A stretch of 38,301 bases of DNA from Acidimicrobiaceae bacterium (lineage in GTDB: Bacteria > Actinomycetota > Acidimicrobiia > Acidimicrobiales > Aldehydirespiratoraceae): assembly GCA_016845585.1 (NCBI GenBank), contig JAERSO010000042.1:1-38301 (forward strand), in the 5' to 3' direction. The position numbers and the translations under genes were made by a program. Positions 16,360 to 25,000 of this stretch are shown here, one piece after another; position 1 is the stretch's first letter; each line of letters begins with the position of its first letter. The notes beneath the pieces are model-generated. The model worked only from the letters and a program-made list of their open reading frames with translations. It did not search any database and had not been told where the DNA came from.

Positions 16360-16823
16360 GTTTGCAGGTCGAGTTCGATTTCACGCTGCCGAAGGGCTTC
16401 GTCGACGACTCCGGTGTCCTGCACCGCGACGGCGTCATGCGGCTCGCCACGGCGCGCGATGAGATCGAACCCCTTCGCGACCCGCGTATCGCGGGCCCCG
16501 ACGACCCGTACCTCACGCTGGTCATCCTCGGGCGAGTCATCGTCTCGCTGGGCACGATCACCGAGGTCACGCCGCGGCACGTCGAATCACTGTTCGCGGC
16601 TGACCTCGCCTACCTCCAGGACCTCTACGGGATCATCAACTTCGGTGACCCGGCGGAGATCGAAGCGCTTCGCGCCGCCACCGCGGCCGAGCGCGTCGTA
16701 CCAGAAACCGCCGCGGCGGCGCCGGAGACGGCACCGGCTCCTGCGATGGATCTGGCTGAGGAAGCGAGTCCGCCCCGCGTTCGCGCCCGGGTGGAGGAGG
16801 TGGCTGGGGGCACCCAGCCGTGA
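16356..16823 (+). CDS. Phage tail assembly-type protein (Mu gp41/P2 gpE-like)
   Basis: A 155-aa protein whose first 100 residues look like the small tail-assembly proteins found between tube and tape-measure genes of phages and eCIS (FDFTLPKGFVDDSGVLHRDG, MRLATARDEIEPLRDP, DPYLTLVILGRVIVSLGTI, LFAADLAYLQDLYGIIN). The remaining 50 residues are Ala/Glu/Pro-rich and probably disordered. Such proteins act as chaperones for the tape measure in phages. Here it begins with GTG overlapping the tube 2 stop and ends overlapping the next GTG. It is not a structural tube protein. The role in eCIS is inferred. Confidence 0.78.
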   Translation: MSLQVEFDFTLPKGFVDDSGVLHRDGVMRLATARDEIEPLRDPRIAGPDDPYLTLVILGRVIVSLGTITEVTPRHVESLFAADLAYLQDLYGIINFGDPAEIEALRAATAAERVVPETAAAAPETAPAPAMDLAEEASPPRVRARVEEVAGGTQP

Positions 16824-16990
16824 TCACCTACCGCGAAGCCGACCTGTGGGATGAGTTGGCGTTTCTCGCCTACCACCTCCACTGGGACCTCGATCGACTC
16901 CTCGATCTGCAGCACCGCGACCGTGTGCACATGATCGAGGCGGTCGCGGACCTCAACGACCGAGCATGGGCACAAGCACATGGCGACTAA
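16820..16990 (+). CDS. Small conserved eCIS protein (DUF6760-like)
   Basis: A 56-aa acidic and aromatic-rich protein starting at GTG 16820 (MITYREADLWDELAFLAYHL, then HWDLDRLLDLQHRDRVHMIE). It overlaps the previous gene by 4 bases and the next by 11. The LWDEL.FLAYHLHW segment and size match a small protein found at this spot in eCIS and some phage tails, always after the gpE-like gene. Together the pair resembles the tail-assembly chaperone couple of phages. It is easily missed because of its length. Confidence 0.72.
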   Translation: MITYREADLWDELAFLAYHLHWDLDRLLDLQHRDRVHMIEAVADLNDRAWAQAHGD

Positions 16991-17432
16991 CCACTTTCTC
17001 GACGCATCGACCGCGTTCTTCCGTGTAGAGATCGACGGTGTCGAAGTCGGCAACTTCCAGGAGATCTCGGGCCTGGAAGCATCCATCGACACCGAAGACA
17101 TCGAGGAGGGCGGCGTCAACGGCTACGTTCACAAGCTTCCGGGCCGCATGAGTTGGCCCAACATCACACTCAAGCGTGGCTTCACCAACAATGACGCGCT
17201 CTTCGAGTGGCTCGGCGATGCCTCCGGGTCCGGTTTCACCAAGGGCGGCAACAAGGCGCCCCGCAAGACGGCCGCGGTCATCCTGCTCGACGGCAACGGC
17301 AAGCAGCTCCGCAAATGGAGCTTCGTCGACGTCATCCCGGTGCGCTGGGGCGGACCCACGTTCGCCGCGTCCGGCGCCGAGGCCCTCGTCGAGGAGCTCG
17401 AGATGGCGCACCACGGATTCACGGTCGAATGA
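16980..17432 (+). CDS. Inner tube protein 3 (tube-fold paralogue)
   Basis: Third tube-fold protein (150 aa), starting at ATG 16980 inside the previous gene. It carries FFRVEIDGVEVGNFQEISGL, TEDIEEGGVNGYVHKLPGRM, NITLKRGFTNNDALFEWLGD, a Lys-rich GGNKAPRKTAAVILLDGNGK, and the closing WSFVDVIPVRWGGPTFAASG. The tube pattern is clear and closest to tube 1 in the middle strand. In eCIS such extra tube proteins form rings joining the tube to the LysM protein and spike. Its stop overlaps the following ATG as ATGA. Confidence 0.9.
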   Translation: MATNHFLDASTAFFRVEIDGVEVGNFQEISGLEASIDTEDIEEGGVNGYVHKLPGRMSWPNITLKRGFTNNDALFEWLGDASGSGFTKGGNKAPRKTAAVILLDGNGKQLRKWSFVDVIPVRWGGPTFAASGAEALVEELEMAHHGFTVE

Positions 17433-20197
17433 CCGACACGGCTTCGCCGCTGGCGCCCCTTCCCATCGCAGCCGGCCTGCTGCCCTCGACGCCGCGCGTC
17501 GGCGCGTCATCGAGCCGACGCCCGGGGCGCGTGGGCGCACGATCGCGAACGGTCAGCTTCGGAATCGGCCTCGGCCTCGGCGCACGACGCCGACATCTCG
17601 ACGTGCCGTCGGCCTCGGCCGGTCAGCCCATTCGACCGCCTCAGGAGTGGACGCCCGACCCTGCCGCTGACTTCGCCGCGATCGGCGGTGACAGTGGACC
17701 ATGGTCGCCGTGGCAGATCAGCGACCAGATGGCCGCTCCCGCCATCCGTGGTCTGCTGAGCACCCAACGCGAAGCGGTCGCGGAGCCTCGGCGGCACCGA
17801 CCGCCGACCACTGCCGCCACCAGCCACCGGCCCGATCGTGCCCATTCGGCCATTTCCGACCGGCAGGCTCGGTCTGCCTCGTCTCTCGCCGCGCCGATCG
17901 CTGCGCAGCCTGCGGTCCCGGCGATCACCGACGACAACAGGATCGAGTTCGCCGACACGGGCCATGAGGCTGGAAGCCGCGGCGACATGCTCTCCAAGTT
18001 GGCGCAGCTCGATCGTCTGCGTGACGGCGCCGCGCCCCGAACAACGGAAGCGACACCGCCCCGGACCCCGACCGCGGGGCCCGGCCTCTCGCCGGCGGAG
18101 ATCGAACCGGCTCGCCGATCGGCGATCTCACCGCGGGAGTTCGTTCAGGCCTGGGAGTCCCAGGCTGTCTCCGCGTGGCCCGACATCGAGCCCGCTTCGA
18201 CCCCTCGCATCGCCGAGGAGACGTCCCCTCCGGCCGGCATGCTCCCGGCCGCGGCGGCGGCCCTCGAGGCCCTCCGGGCATCGAGCCTGGCGGCCACCTC
18301 CTTCGACTCCGCGACCACCACCGGGGCGATGCCGCGGCCGGCCGGCCCGTCGGCGCCTGAGATCCTGCCTGCGCCGGCTGCTCCGCCGACTCCCGGCACG
18401 GTCCCGGCATGGCCCGGCGACATGGCGCCGGGGGAGCGATCGGCGCCACAGTTCGACCGCCATGCGGCTGCCCAGCTACAGCCGACGGCAGAGGCACCCA
18501 CCCGGGCTCCGTCCGCGTCCACGGAACCGGTCCGGGCGCAGTTGACGAGCGACGGCAAGATCGACTTCGGTGACACCGGCCACGAGCAAGGCTCGCAGGC
18601 CGACATGCTCTCGAAACTGGCTCAGCTGGAGAACCTCCGCGACCCGTCTCGTTCCGCGCCGCGTCGCGCCGCACCACCGTCGCCGCCACCCGGAGCGCCC
18701 ACCTCAGACGCCCGGTCGGGTACAGACGCGCCGACGATGCCGAGTGAAACGGCCAACCCGATCACTGGTGATGTGGCGACGGCGGCGTCGGTCCGAACCT
18801 GGCCGGGCGACGAGCCGCCTCCCCAGGACACGGTTGCCGCGCCGAGCGCGCTCGCCCGCGCGTTGGCCCCGATCGCAGCACCTGACTCTCCCCTCCGTAC
18901 GGCGCGACCGCTGAGGGACGCTCCGGCTTCGCCGGACCCCGCGTCCTCCGATTCGGTGAGACCGAACCCGCCTGCCGCCACGGAATCGGCTCCGTTGACC
19001 CGTCCGACCCCCGTCGACGCTTCGGCCACTGCGCCGGTGGCCCCACCTCCCGGTCCATCAACGGCCGCACCTCCCTCGATGATCCGGCGCGACTCCGCGC
19101 CGAGCGAAACGGCGAGCACGTCGTCGTCAGTAGCGAGTCCCGCACCCTCGAGCACGTCGTCCTCGGCCGTCGCCACTCCGGCGACCGCGCCAGCGGACAC
19201 GGCGGCCTCCCCGACTGCCGCGCCGGCCCGACCGACCGAGCCCTCGGCGGGCGCCGATCCGGCGCCCACCGATCCAGGGAGCCCTCGGGCAGCAGCACCT
19301 GTCGAGGCACCCGTGTCGCCCAGCATCGACGGCGCGCCGGTTCCGCCGCTCGCGGTTCGCTTCCTCCATGAGTTGCGCAGCCGTCAACAGGTCGAGACCG
19401 AAGCGCTCCCGATGGCGTTCCGACCGCTGGCCGAGGAGATCACCGGCTCCGCGCCGGTCTCGATCGCCACCGGTGCGGGTTCACGCCGAGCCCTTCGCGC
19501 CGTTGGTCGTCCCGCAGCCACTGTCGGCTCCACGATCCATCTCGCCGAGCGCCCCGGCTCCGACGAACGTTCTCACGAGATCCTGGCCCACGAGCTCACC
19601 CACGTGGCCGAGCCATCGGCCGTGCCGCGGTTCTTCGATGACCCGGTCGTCACCGCCGAGGAGCGAGAAGCCCGGCGGGCCGAGCAGGTCGTTCGCCGCG
19701 CAATCCGCGAAGCGGTCGCACCGGCGAGCGTTGCCCGAGGGCGGTCCGTCGGTGGCGCCATTCCCGCAACCGACCGCTCGTCGGGCGCAGCGTCGGGCTC
19801 GGGAAGTGACCTGATCCGACGCTCACCGGCCGGCCCGGCTGGTTCGTCTGGCACCACCGCGCAGTCGCTCGTCGACAAGATCCACGGCGGCGGCTCACCG
19901 AATTCGTCGGCCGGCGCATCCTCGTCGGTGAGCGGCGCTCAAGCTTCGGCGAGTTCCTCCGGCCGGTCGGGGGGCGACGTCGTCCGCCGCACCGCGGCAG
20001 GGGGCGCAAGGGCGCTCTCGAGCGCTGCGGCCGACGCAACGATCCGGCGAACGGCTGTCGACGCGAGCGATTCCACCCAGGCGGGTCCCGAGCACATCGA
20101 CATGGACGCACTCGTGCGGGAGGTCGAACGGCGTCTGACCAAGAAGCTCATCGGCGAACGGGTCCGTCGGGGCCAGTCGTTCCGAGGAAGGATCTGA
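17429..20197 (+). CDS. Large Pro/Ala-rich DUF4157 (eCIS core domain) protein
   Basis: A 922-aa protein. Residues 1-640 are very rich in Pro, Ala, Ser and Thr and look disordered. They contain two copies of a 32-residue motif with consensus DTGHE.GS..DMLSKLAQL (168-199 and 374-405). The DUF4157 domain follows (about 635-730) with the zincin-like HELTH at 721-725. Then come a Gly/Ser-rich stretch and a basic C-terminal helix, MDALVREVERRLTKKL and IGERVRRGQSFRGRI. It starts at ATG 17429, overlapping tube 3. It lies where phages keep the tape measure, but the low helix content argues against a classic one. Effector, lumen cargo or atypical tape measure are all open. Confidence 0.82.
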   Translation: MTDTASPLAPLPIAAGLLPSTPRVGASSSRRPGRVGARSRTVSFGIGLGLGARRRHLDVPSASAGQPIRPPQEWTPDPAADFAAIGGDSGPWSPWQISDQMAAPAIRGLLSTQREAVAEPRRHRPPTTAATSHRPDRAHSAISDRQARSASSLAAPIAAQPAVPAITDDNRIEFADTGHEAGSRGDMLSKLAQLDRLRDGAAPRTTEATPPRTPTAGPGLSPAEIEPARRSAISPREFVQAWESQAVSAWPDIEPASTPRIAEETSPPAGMLPAAAAALEALRASSLAATSFDSATTTGAMPRPAGPSAPEILPAPAAPPTPGTVPAWPGDMAPGERSAPQFDRHAAAQLQPTAEAPTRAPSASTEPVRAQLTSDGKIDFGDTGHEQGSQADMLSKLAQLENLRDPSRSAPRRAAPPSPPPGAPTSDARSGTDAPTMPSETANPITGDVATAASVRTWPGDEPPPQDTVAAPSALARALAPIAAPDSPLRTARPLRDAPASPDPASSDSVRPNPPAATESAPLTRPTPVDASATAPVAPPPGPSTAAPPSMIRRDSAPSETASTSSSVASPAPSSTSSSAVATPATAPADTAASPTAAPARPTEPSAGADPAPTDPGSPRAAAPVEAPVSPSIDGAPVPPLAVRFLHELRSRQQVETEALPMAFRPLAEEITGSAPVSIATGAGSRRALRAVGRPAATVGSTIHLAERPGSDERSHEILAHELTHVAEPSAVPRFFDDPVVTAEEREARRAEQVVRRAIREAVAPASVARGRSVGGAIPATDRSSGAASGSGSDLIRRSPAGPAGSSGTTAQSLVDKIHGGGSPNSSAGASSSVSGAQASASSSGRSGGDVVRRTAAGGARALSSAAADATIRRTAVDASDSTQAGPEHIDMDALVREVERRLTKKLIGERVRRGQSFRGRI
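17930..18025 (+). repeat. Copy 1 of a 32-residue motif in the DUF4157 protein
   Basis: Encodes residues 168-199. The core reads IEFADTGHEAGSRGDMLSKL then AQLDRLRD. It matches copy 2 at 18548-18643 at about two-thirds of positions, in the middle of low-complexity sequence. Confidence 0.8.
18548..18643 (+). repeat. Copy 2 of a 32-residue motif in the DUF4157 protein
   Basis: Encodes residues 374-405, with core IDFGDTGHEQGSQADMLSKL then AQLENLRD. Conservation of this segment while the flanks have drifted into Pro/Ala-rich sequence suggests a binding motif. Confidence 0.8.
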
Positions 20198-20198
20198 C

Positions 20199-20855
20199 AT
20201 GGCGCAAGTCAAGGCATATCTCGAGCGTGAGGGCGGGGACAAGATCCCGTGTCTGTTCAACCCGAACGAGCTCAGCATCTCCAAATCCAACAGCTGGTCC
20301 GCTGACCAGGGTGCGGGGCGCACCGCGCCGGAGTTGACTTTCGATGGCGGTGGGAGTGGTTCGATCAGCCTCTCACTGACCCTCGACACCACCGACACCG
20401 GCGATCCGGTGACGAAGCACACGGCCAAGCTCATGAACCTCATGGAGCTCGACACGAAGCTGTCGACCTACGACAAGGACACCAAGACCGGACGTCCCCC
20501 GTGGGTCAAGTTCCACTGGGGCGACTTCCATTCGTTCAAGAGCGTCGTCGAGAGTCTCGACGTCACGTACACGTACTTCGCCGACGACGGGAAACCGTTG
20601 CGAGCCAGAGCCAACCTCAGCCTGAAACAGTACGAGCCCGACGACACCTGGTCGAAGCAGAACCCGACATCGGGCACGCCGCAGCCACATCGCACCCATC
20701 GGGTCCGACCCGGCGACACCCTCGATCGAATTGCGGCCGAGCACTACGGGGCCGCCACCGCCTGGCGCGACATCGCTGCCGCCAACGGCATCGCCGACCC
20801 GCTGGCGATCAGCCCCGGGATGATCCTCGCGATTCCGAAGCGGGGGACCTCCTGA
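20199..20855 (+). CDS. LysM-containing tube/baseplate adaptor (Afp7/Pvc7-like)
   Basis: Baseplate hub protein (218 aa) that joins the inner tube to the spike in eCIS. The N-terminal 150 residues carry the family pattern (IPCLFNPNELSISKSNSWS, then GSISLSLTLDTTDTG, WGDFHSFKSVVESLDVTYTY and LRARANLSLKQYE). The C-terminal LysM domain (about 167-214) reads HRVRPGDTLDRIAAEHYG, then LAISPGMILAIPKR. In phage gp53-like homologues LysM docks on the hub rather than on peptidoglycan. It begins one base after the previous stop, and its stop overlaps the next ATG (TGATG). Confidence 0.93.
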   Translation: MAQVKAYLEREGGDKIPCLFNPNELSISKSNSWSADQGAGRTAPELTFDGGGSGSISLSLTLDTTDTGDPVTKHTAKLMNLMELDTKLSTYDKDTKTGRPPWVKFHWGDFHSFKSVVESLDVTYTYFADDGKPLRARANLSLKQYEPDDTWSKQNPTSGTPQPHRTHRVRPGDTLDRIAAEHYGAATAWRDIAAANGIADPLAISPGMILAIPKRGTS

Positions 20856-22639
20856 TGCCCGGGAGTCGCCTCTACGGGCCCGGCCTGAAGCTCGACGGCG
20901 CGGAGCTCGACGCCTCCTGGACGAATCTCGTCGAGACCGTCGTCGTCGACAAGGCGCTGAACCAGCCGGCTTCGGCCGAGGTGCGGTTCGTGGTTCCGGT
21001 GAGCTTCGTCGAACCATCGGAACTGATCACACCGACCCAGATCAGCAAGGTGCTGGAGATCACGGGGTACGACCCGGACGGGAATGGAAGCGTCCTCTTC
21101 ACGGGCGAGATCACTGCTGTTGGCCAGGAGTACGACAGCGGTGTGTTGAGCATCTCGATCTACGCGCTCGACAAGGCCCGTCGCCTCGACAACGGCCGAC
21201 AGTTCAAGGCCAGTCTGAACCAGAAGCCGAGTGACATCATCTCGGCGATGGCAGGCGACGTTGGCCTGTCGCCCTCGATCGACACCATCGGCGAGCCGCA
21301 GGATCATGTCCAGCAGTACATCAGTGACCGCGAGATGCTCGATGATCTCACCGGCCGGTACGGGCTCGACTGGTGGCTGGAGGGTTCGACCCTCAATGTC
21401 AAGAAACCGGCCACATCAGGCACCACGCACACCCTCGACGACGCCAACGTCCGACGGATCTCCGCCCGGTTCGACGGCACCCACACGAATCTCACCGCCT
21501 CGGTCCGAGACTGGGACGCGGCCAAACAGGAAGCCATCGTAGGCAAGGGAACGGTGACGAAACCCTCGTGGGTGGGAAAGCCGGCCGATCCGGCCGGGCT
21601 GAAGGTCGACCCCGTTTCCCCGACGAACCCGGCACTCACCCAGGCCGAGGCGAAGCTGTTCGCCAGCGCTCGCGGCAGGGAGGCCGTCGAGGAGGGGGGT
21701 TGGTGTGAGGTCGAATGCGAGCTGATGCCGACCGTCAAGCTGGCTGAGCTCGCAACTGTGGAACAGGCGCTCCTCCCGGTCCTGGCGCAGACCCAGGGGG
21801 AACTCCGGATCGTGGGGATCGAACATCGATTGAGCGCAGGGTCGGAGTCCACGACCCTTTCACTCGCGGGAAACGAACGGACCGACCTCGCTCAGATGGT
21901 TCTCGACGCTCCGTCGGCACCGACGTGGGCCGAGCGCGGCCCCGTCATCGGTGTGGTCACCAACGTGACCGACCCCGACAAGTTGGGGCGGGTCAAGGTG
22001 AAGTATCCCCAGCTCGACGACAAGCTCGAGAGCGGTTGGGCCCGGGTCCTCACCGCCCGGGCCGGGTCCGAGGCCGGCACGATCACGCCGCTCGCGATCG
22101 ACGACGAGGTGCTGATTCTCTTCCAGAACGGCGACGCACGGCGACCGATCGTGATCGGCGGCGTCTACAGCGCGAAGAACAAACCGCCCTCGGCCGACGA
22201 GATCGAGCAGCGTGAGGCCTCCTACGTCACGTCGGTCGACGGCAAGGCCAAGCTCAAGCTCTTCAGTGGCAAGGAATCGGCGGCGAACACCGAACTCATG
22301 TTGTCCATCGAGGCGGGGAAGACCGACGGCAAACTCCGGATCTACGAAGAGAACGGGCTGCTCGAGTTGGCCAAGGGCACGCTGAAGATCACGGTCGCGG
22401 ACAAGGGCTCGTCGATCACGATCACCGACACCGGCGAGATCAAGATCGACTCCAAGGACAAGCTCACACTTTCTGCCACGAAAGACGTCACCATCAAGGG
22501 TGCGAATGTCAAGATCGAGAGCCAGCAGAACCTGGACGTCAAGGGTGGCACCAAGGCCACCGTCGACTCGTCTGCCGGCACAACGGTGAAGTCCGGCGCG
22601 ATCACCGAGATCAAGGGCTCGATGGTGAAGGTCAATTGA
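20855..22639 (+). CDS. Spike protein, gp27/gp5 fusion (VgrG/Afp8-like)
   Basis: Trimeric central spike of the baseplate (594 aa). Residues about 1-345 are the gp27-like hub (AEVRFVVPVSFVEPSELITP, ITGYDPDGNGSVLFTGEI, then DDLTGRYGLDWWLEG). The gp5-type OB-fold is at about 355-450: IGVVTNVTDPDKLGRVKVKY, GWARVLTARAG and DDEVLILFQNGDARRPIVIG. The C-terminal 110 residues are short beta-rich repeats ending in KSGAITEIKGSMVKVN, as in the triple-stranded needle. No effector domain is fused at the end. Frames opening upstream at 20501 are not used; ATG 20855 overlaps the LysM stop. The tip would be completed by the PAAR-like protein. Confidence 0.94.
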   Translation: MPGSRLYGPGLKLDGAELDASWTNLVETVVVDKALNQPASAEVRFVVPVSFVEPSELITPTQISKVLEITGYDPDGNGSVLFTGEITAVGQEYDSGVLSISIYALDKARRLDNGRQFKASLNQKPSDIISAMAGDVGLSPSIDTIGEPQDHVQQYISDREMLDDLTGRYGLDWWLEGSTLNVKKPATSGTTHTLDDANVRRISARFDGTHTNLTASVRDWDAAKQEAIVGKGTVTKPSWVGKPADPAGLKVDPVSPTNPALTQAEAKLFASARGREAVEEGGWCEVECELMPTVKLAELATVEQALLPVLAQTQGELRIVGIEHRLSAGSESTTLSLAGNERTDLAQMVLDAPSAPTWAERGPVIGVVTNVTDPDKLGRVKVKYPQLDDKLESGWARVLTARAGSEAGTITPLAIDDEVLILFQNGDARRPIVIGGVYSAKNKPPSADEIEQREASYVTSVDGKAKLKLFSGKESAANTELMLSIEAGKTDGKLRIYEENGLLELAKGTLKITVADKGSSITITDTGEIKIDSKDKLTLSATKDVTIKGANVKIESQQNLDVKGGTKATVDSSAGTTVKSGAITEIKGSMVKVN

Positions 22640-22646
22640 GGTGGAC

Positions 22647-23057
22647 ATGAGCGACGAGAAAGCCGACTTCATCGGCAGAGGCATCAGCTTCCCGCTCCGC
22701 GTGGACCACACCGGTGCCATCGCCACGTCGAGCGGTACGAACGACATCGATTCCTCGATCAAGATGATCCTGTGCACCGCGCCCGGCGAACGGCTCATGC
22801 GTCCCGAATTCGGCTGCCGTGTCTGGGAGCTTCTCTTCGAGCCGATCAACAGCAACACGCTCGGGCTCATGGCCGATTACACCCGCCAGGCGCTCGCCCA
22901 GTGGGAGCCGCGAGCCGAGGTCACCGATGTGGTCGTCAGCCCGCGGCCCGGTGCCGATGGTGCCGTCGACATCCACATCACCTACGAGGTGCAGTCGACC
23001 AACGACGTGCGCAACCTCGTCTACCCGTTCTACGTGATCCCCGGAGATGACGAGTGA
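22647..23057 (+). CDS. gp25-like baseplate wedge protein (Afp9-like)
   Basis: Small baseplate component (136 aa) that starts sheath polymerisation, with the GPW/gp25 fold. Recognisable parts are DFIGRGISFPLRVDHTGAI, SIKMILCTAPGERLMRPEFG, CRVWELLFEPINSNTLGLM and a closing ITYEVQSTNDVRNLVYPFY. The ERLMRPEFG segment with its EPR-like core is diagnostic. ATG 22647 is preferred to GTG 22641 because GAGGTG lies five bases ahead of it. The stop overlaps the following GTG. Confidence 0.93.
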   Translation: MSDEKADFIGRGISFPLRVDHTGAIATSSGTNDIDSSIKMILCTAPGERLMRPEFGCRVWELLFEPINSNTLGLMADYTRQALAQWEPRAEVTDVVVSPRPGADGAVDIHITYEVQSTNDVRNLVYPFYVIPGDDE

Positions 23058-25000
23058 GCTTGCCCGTCCCCAACCTCGATGATCGGTCGTTCCAGCAGCT
23101 GGTCGATGAAGCCAAGCGGCTGATTCCCACCTACTGCCCGGAGTGGACGAACCACAATCTCTCTGATCCCGGTGTCGCTCTCATCGAGCTCTTCGCCTGG
23201 ATGAGCGAGATGATGCTCTTCCGGCTCAATCAGGTGCCTGATGGGTTCTACCTGCGGATGCTCAACCTGCTGGGCATCGAGACCTTCCCGGCGTCGGCGG
23301 CCACGGCCGATCTCACGTTCTGGGTGTCCGCCGGTCAGGAAACGGCCTCGATCGCCCGCGGCACCGAGATCGCCACCAGCGTCTCGGGCAACGAGGACCC
23401 GGTCGTCTTCACCACCACCGAGGATCTCGAGATCGTCGATCCCGCACTGATCCGGATGCTCACGTCGGCTCACGAGGAGGTCTTCGTGGACCTCACCACG
23501 TCGGTCCAGTCGGGTTCGGCCACCCCGCTCTTCTCGACGAATCCGTTGAGCGCCGGCGATGGCTTCTATGTCGGGTTCGACCGTTCGTTGGCGGGCAATG
23601 TGCTCGAGCTCCGCATCGACGCCACGGTGCAGGGCATCGGCATCGACCCCAACGATCCCCCCGTCACATGGGAGATCTGGACCGGTGAGGGCTGGGCCCG
23701 CGTCGCCGTCCACGAGGACACGACCGGCGGCTTCAACCGCAACGGCGTCGTCAAGTTGTTGATCCCGATGGCGCACGAGCCGCTGACGCTCGGCCAGCAC
23801 GCCGGCTTCTGGGTCCGTGTCGTGCTCACCCGGGGCCTTGGCGACGAGAATTCGTACCGCGTTTCGCCGGTCGTCACCTCGATCGATGCTCGCACGATTG
23901 GTGGCACCGTTCGGGCCGAACACGCGCTCCTGATCGGCGAGGAATTCCTCGGGATCTCCTCCGGGGAGACTGATCAGGTCTTCCAGGTCGTGAACCGTCC
24001 GGTGCTCGAACGCCGCGAAGGCGAGACGATCGAGGTCGTCGATGAGGACGGCGTGGTCACCGCCTGGCGTGAGGTCGCCGACTTCCAACACTCCAGCCCC
24101 GATGACCAGCACTTCGTCTGGGACGATGCCACCGGCGAGGTTCACTTCGGTCCGCGCATCCGCTATCCGCAGGGCACGTACCGACAGCACGGTGCGATCC
24201 CGCCGAAGGCCGCCGTCATCCGCACCACCGGTTACCGGTACGGCGGCGGGGTCGAGGGCAATGTCGGCGCCCGAACGCTCGTTTCGCCGCGCACGTCGCT
24301 CGTCGGAATCGCCGGCGTCGAGAACCTACGGGCGGCGAGCGGCGGCGTGGACGCGGAGACGATCGACAATGCCAAACGGCGTGGCCCCATGACACTTCGT
24401 GCCGGTGGTCGCGCCGTGACCGTGGAGGACTACGAACGGCTTGCACTCCAGGCTGACCCCTCGATCGCCCGGGCCCGCTGCCTCCCCCCACTCGAAACTG
24501 GCGGCTCCACTCGGCTCCTTCTCGTTCCGAACGTGGAGGGCCACGACGACCACCAGCATTCGCTCGACGACTTCGCCCTGTCGACCGAGGTCGAGCAGCG
24601 AGTGCAGGAGTACCTGAACGAGCGCCGCATTCTCGGCACGTCGGTCGCTTACGGCACGCCCTACTTCCAGGGCGCGAGCGTCGCCGCGCTCATCGGTGTG
24701 CTGCCGGGCCGGCCGCCCGAGGCCGTGCGCGCTCGCGTCACCGAAGCCCTCTACTCCTTCATCGACCCGCTCGTCGGCGGCCCGGACGGCACCGGGTGGC
24801 CGTTCGGTGTGGATCTCAACGCCGCCGCGGTCACGCAGCTGATCGCCGACATCGACGGTGTCGAGCGGGTCGACGATGCCGTCCTCTTCCAGGTCGACGT
24901 TCGAAACAACAACCGCCGGTACGGTGAGGCCCACGACGTCCTGCGCCTCACTGATCGCGCCCTGTTCTTGTCGGCGCGTCATCAGGTCGTCGTCCGATGA
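23054..25000 (+). CDS. Baseplate assembly protein J/gp6-like (Afp11-like)
   Basis: Large baseplate wedge protein (648 aa), starting at GTG inside the gp25 stop. The start region has NHNLSDPGVALIELFAWMSE and FYLRMLNLLGIETFP, the usual opening of the putative baseplate assembly protein family. The centre has VEGNVGARTLVSPRTSLVGI, and DAETIDNAKRRGPMTLRAGG with AVTVEDYERLALQ, the gpJ core. Its end (YRRY-like repeats, DRALFLSARHQVVV) resembles the gp6 dimerisation part. Length is typical of actinobacterial eCIS and shorter than Afp11. The stop overlaps the next ATG. Confidence 0.93.
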   Translation: MSLPVPNLDDRSFQQLVDEAKRLIPTYCPEWTNHNLSDPGVALIELFAWMSEMMLFRLNQVPDGFYLRMLNLLGIETFPASAATADLTFWVSAGQETASIARGTEIATSVSGNEDPVVFTTTEDLEIVDPALIRMLTSAHEEVFVDLTTSVQSGSATPLFSTNPLSAGDGFYVGFDRSLAGNVLELRIDATVQGIGIDPNDPPVTWEIWTGEGWARVAVHEDTTGGFNRNGVVKLLIPMAHEPLTLGQHAGFWVRVVLTRGLGDENSYRVSPVVTSIDARTIGGTVRAEHALLIGEEFLGISSGETDQVFQVVNRPVLERREGETIEVVDEDGVVTAWREVADFQHSSPDDQHFVWDDATGEVHFGPRIRYPQGTYRQHGAIPPKAAVIRTTGYRYGGGVEGNVGARTLVSPRTSLVGIAGVENLRAASGGVDAETIDNAKRRGPMTLRAGGRAVTVEDYERLALQADPSIARARCLPPLETGGSTRLLLVPNVEGHDDHQHSLDDFALSTEVEQRVQEYLNERRILGTSVAYGTPYFQGASVAALIGVLPGRPPEAVRARVTEALYSFIDPLVGGPDGTGWPFGVDLNAAAVTQLIADIDGVERVDDAVLFQVDVRNNNRRYGEAHDVLRLTDRALFLSARHQVVVR

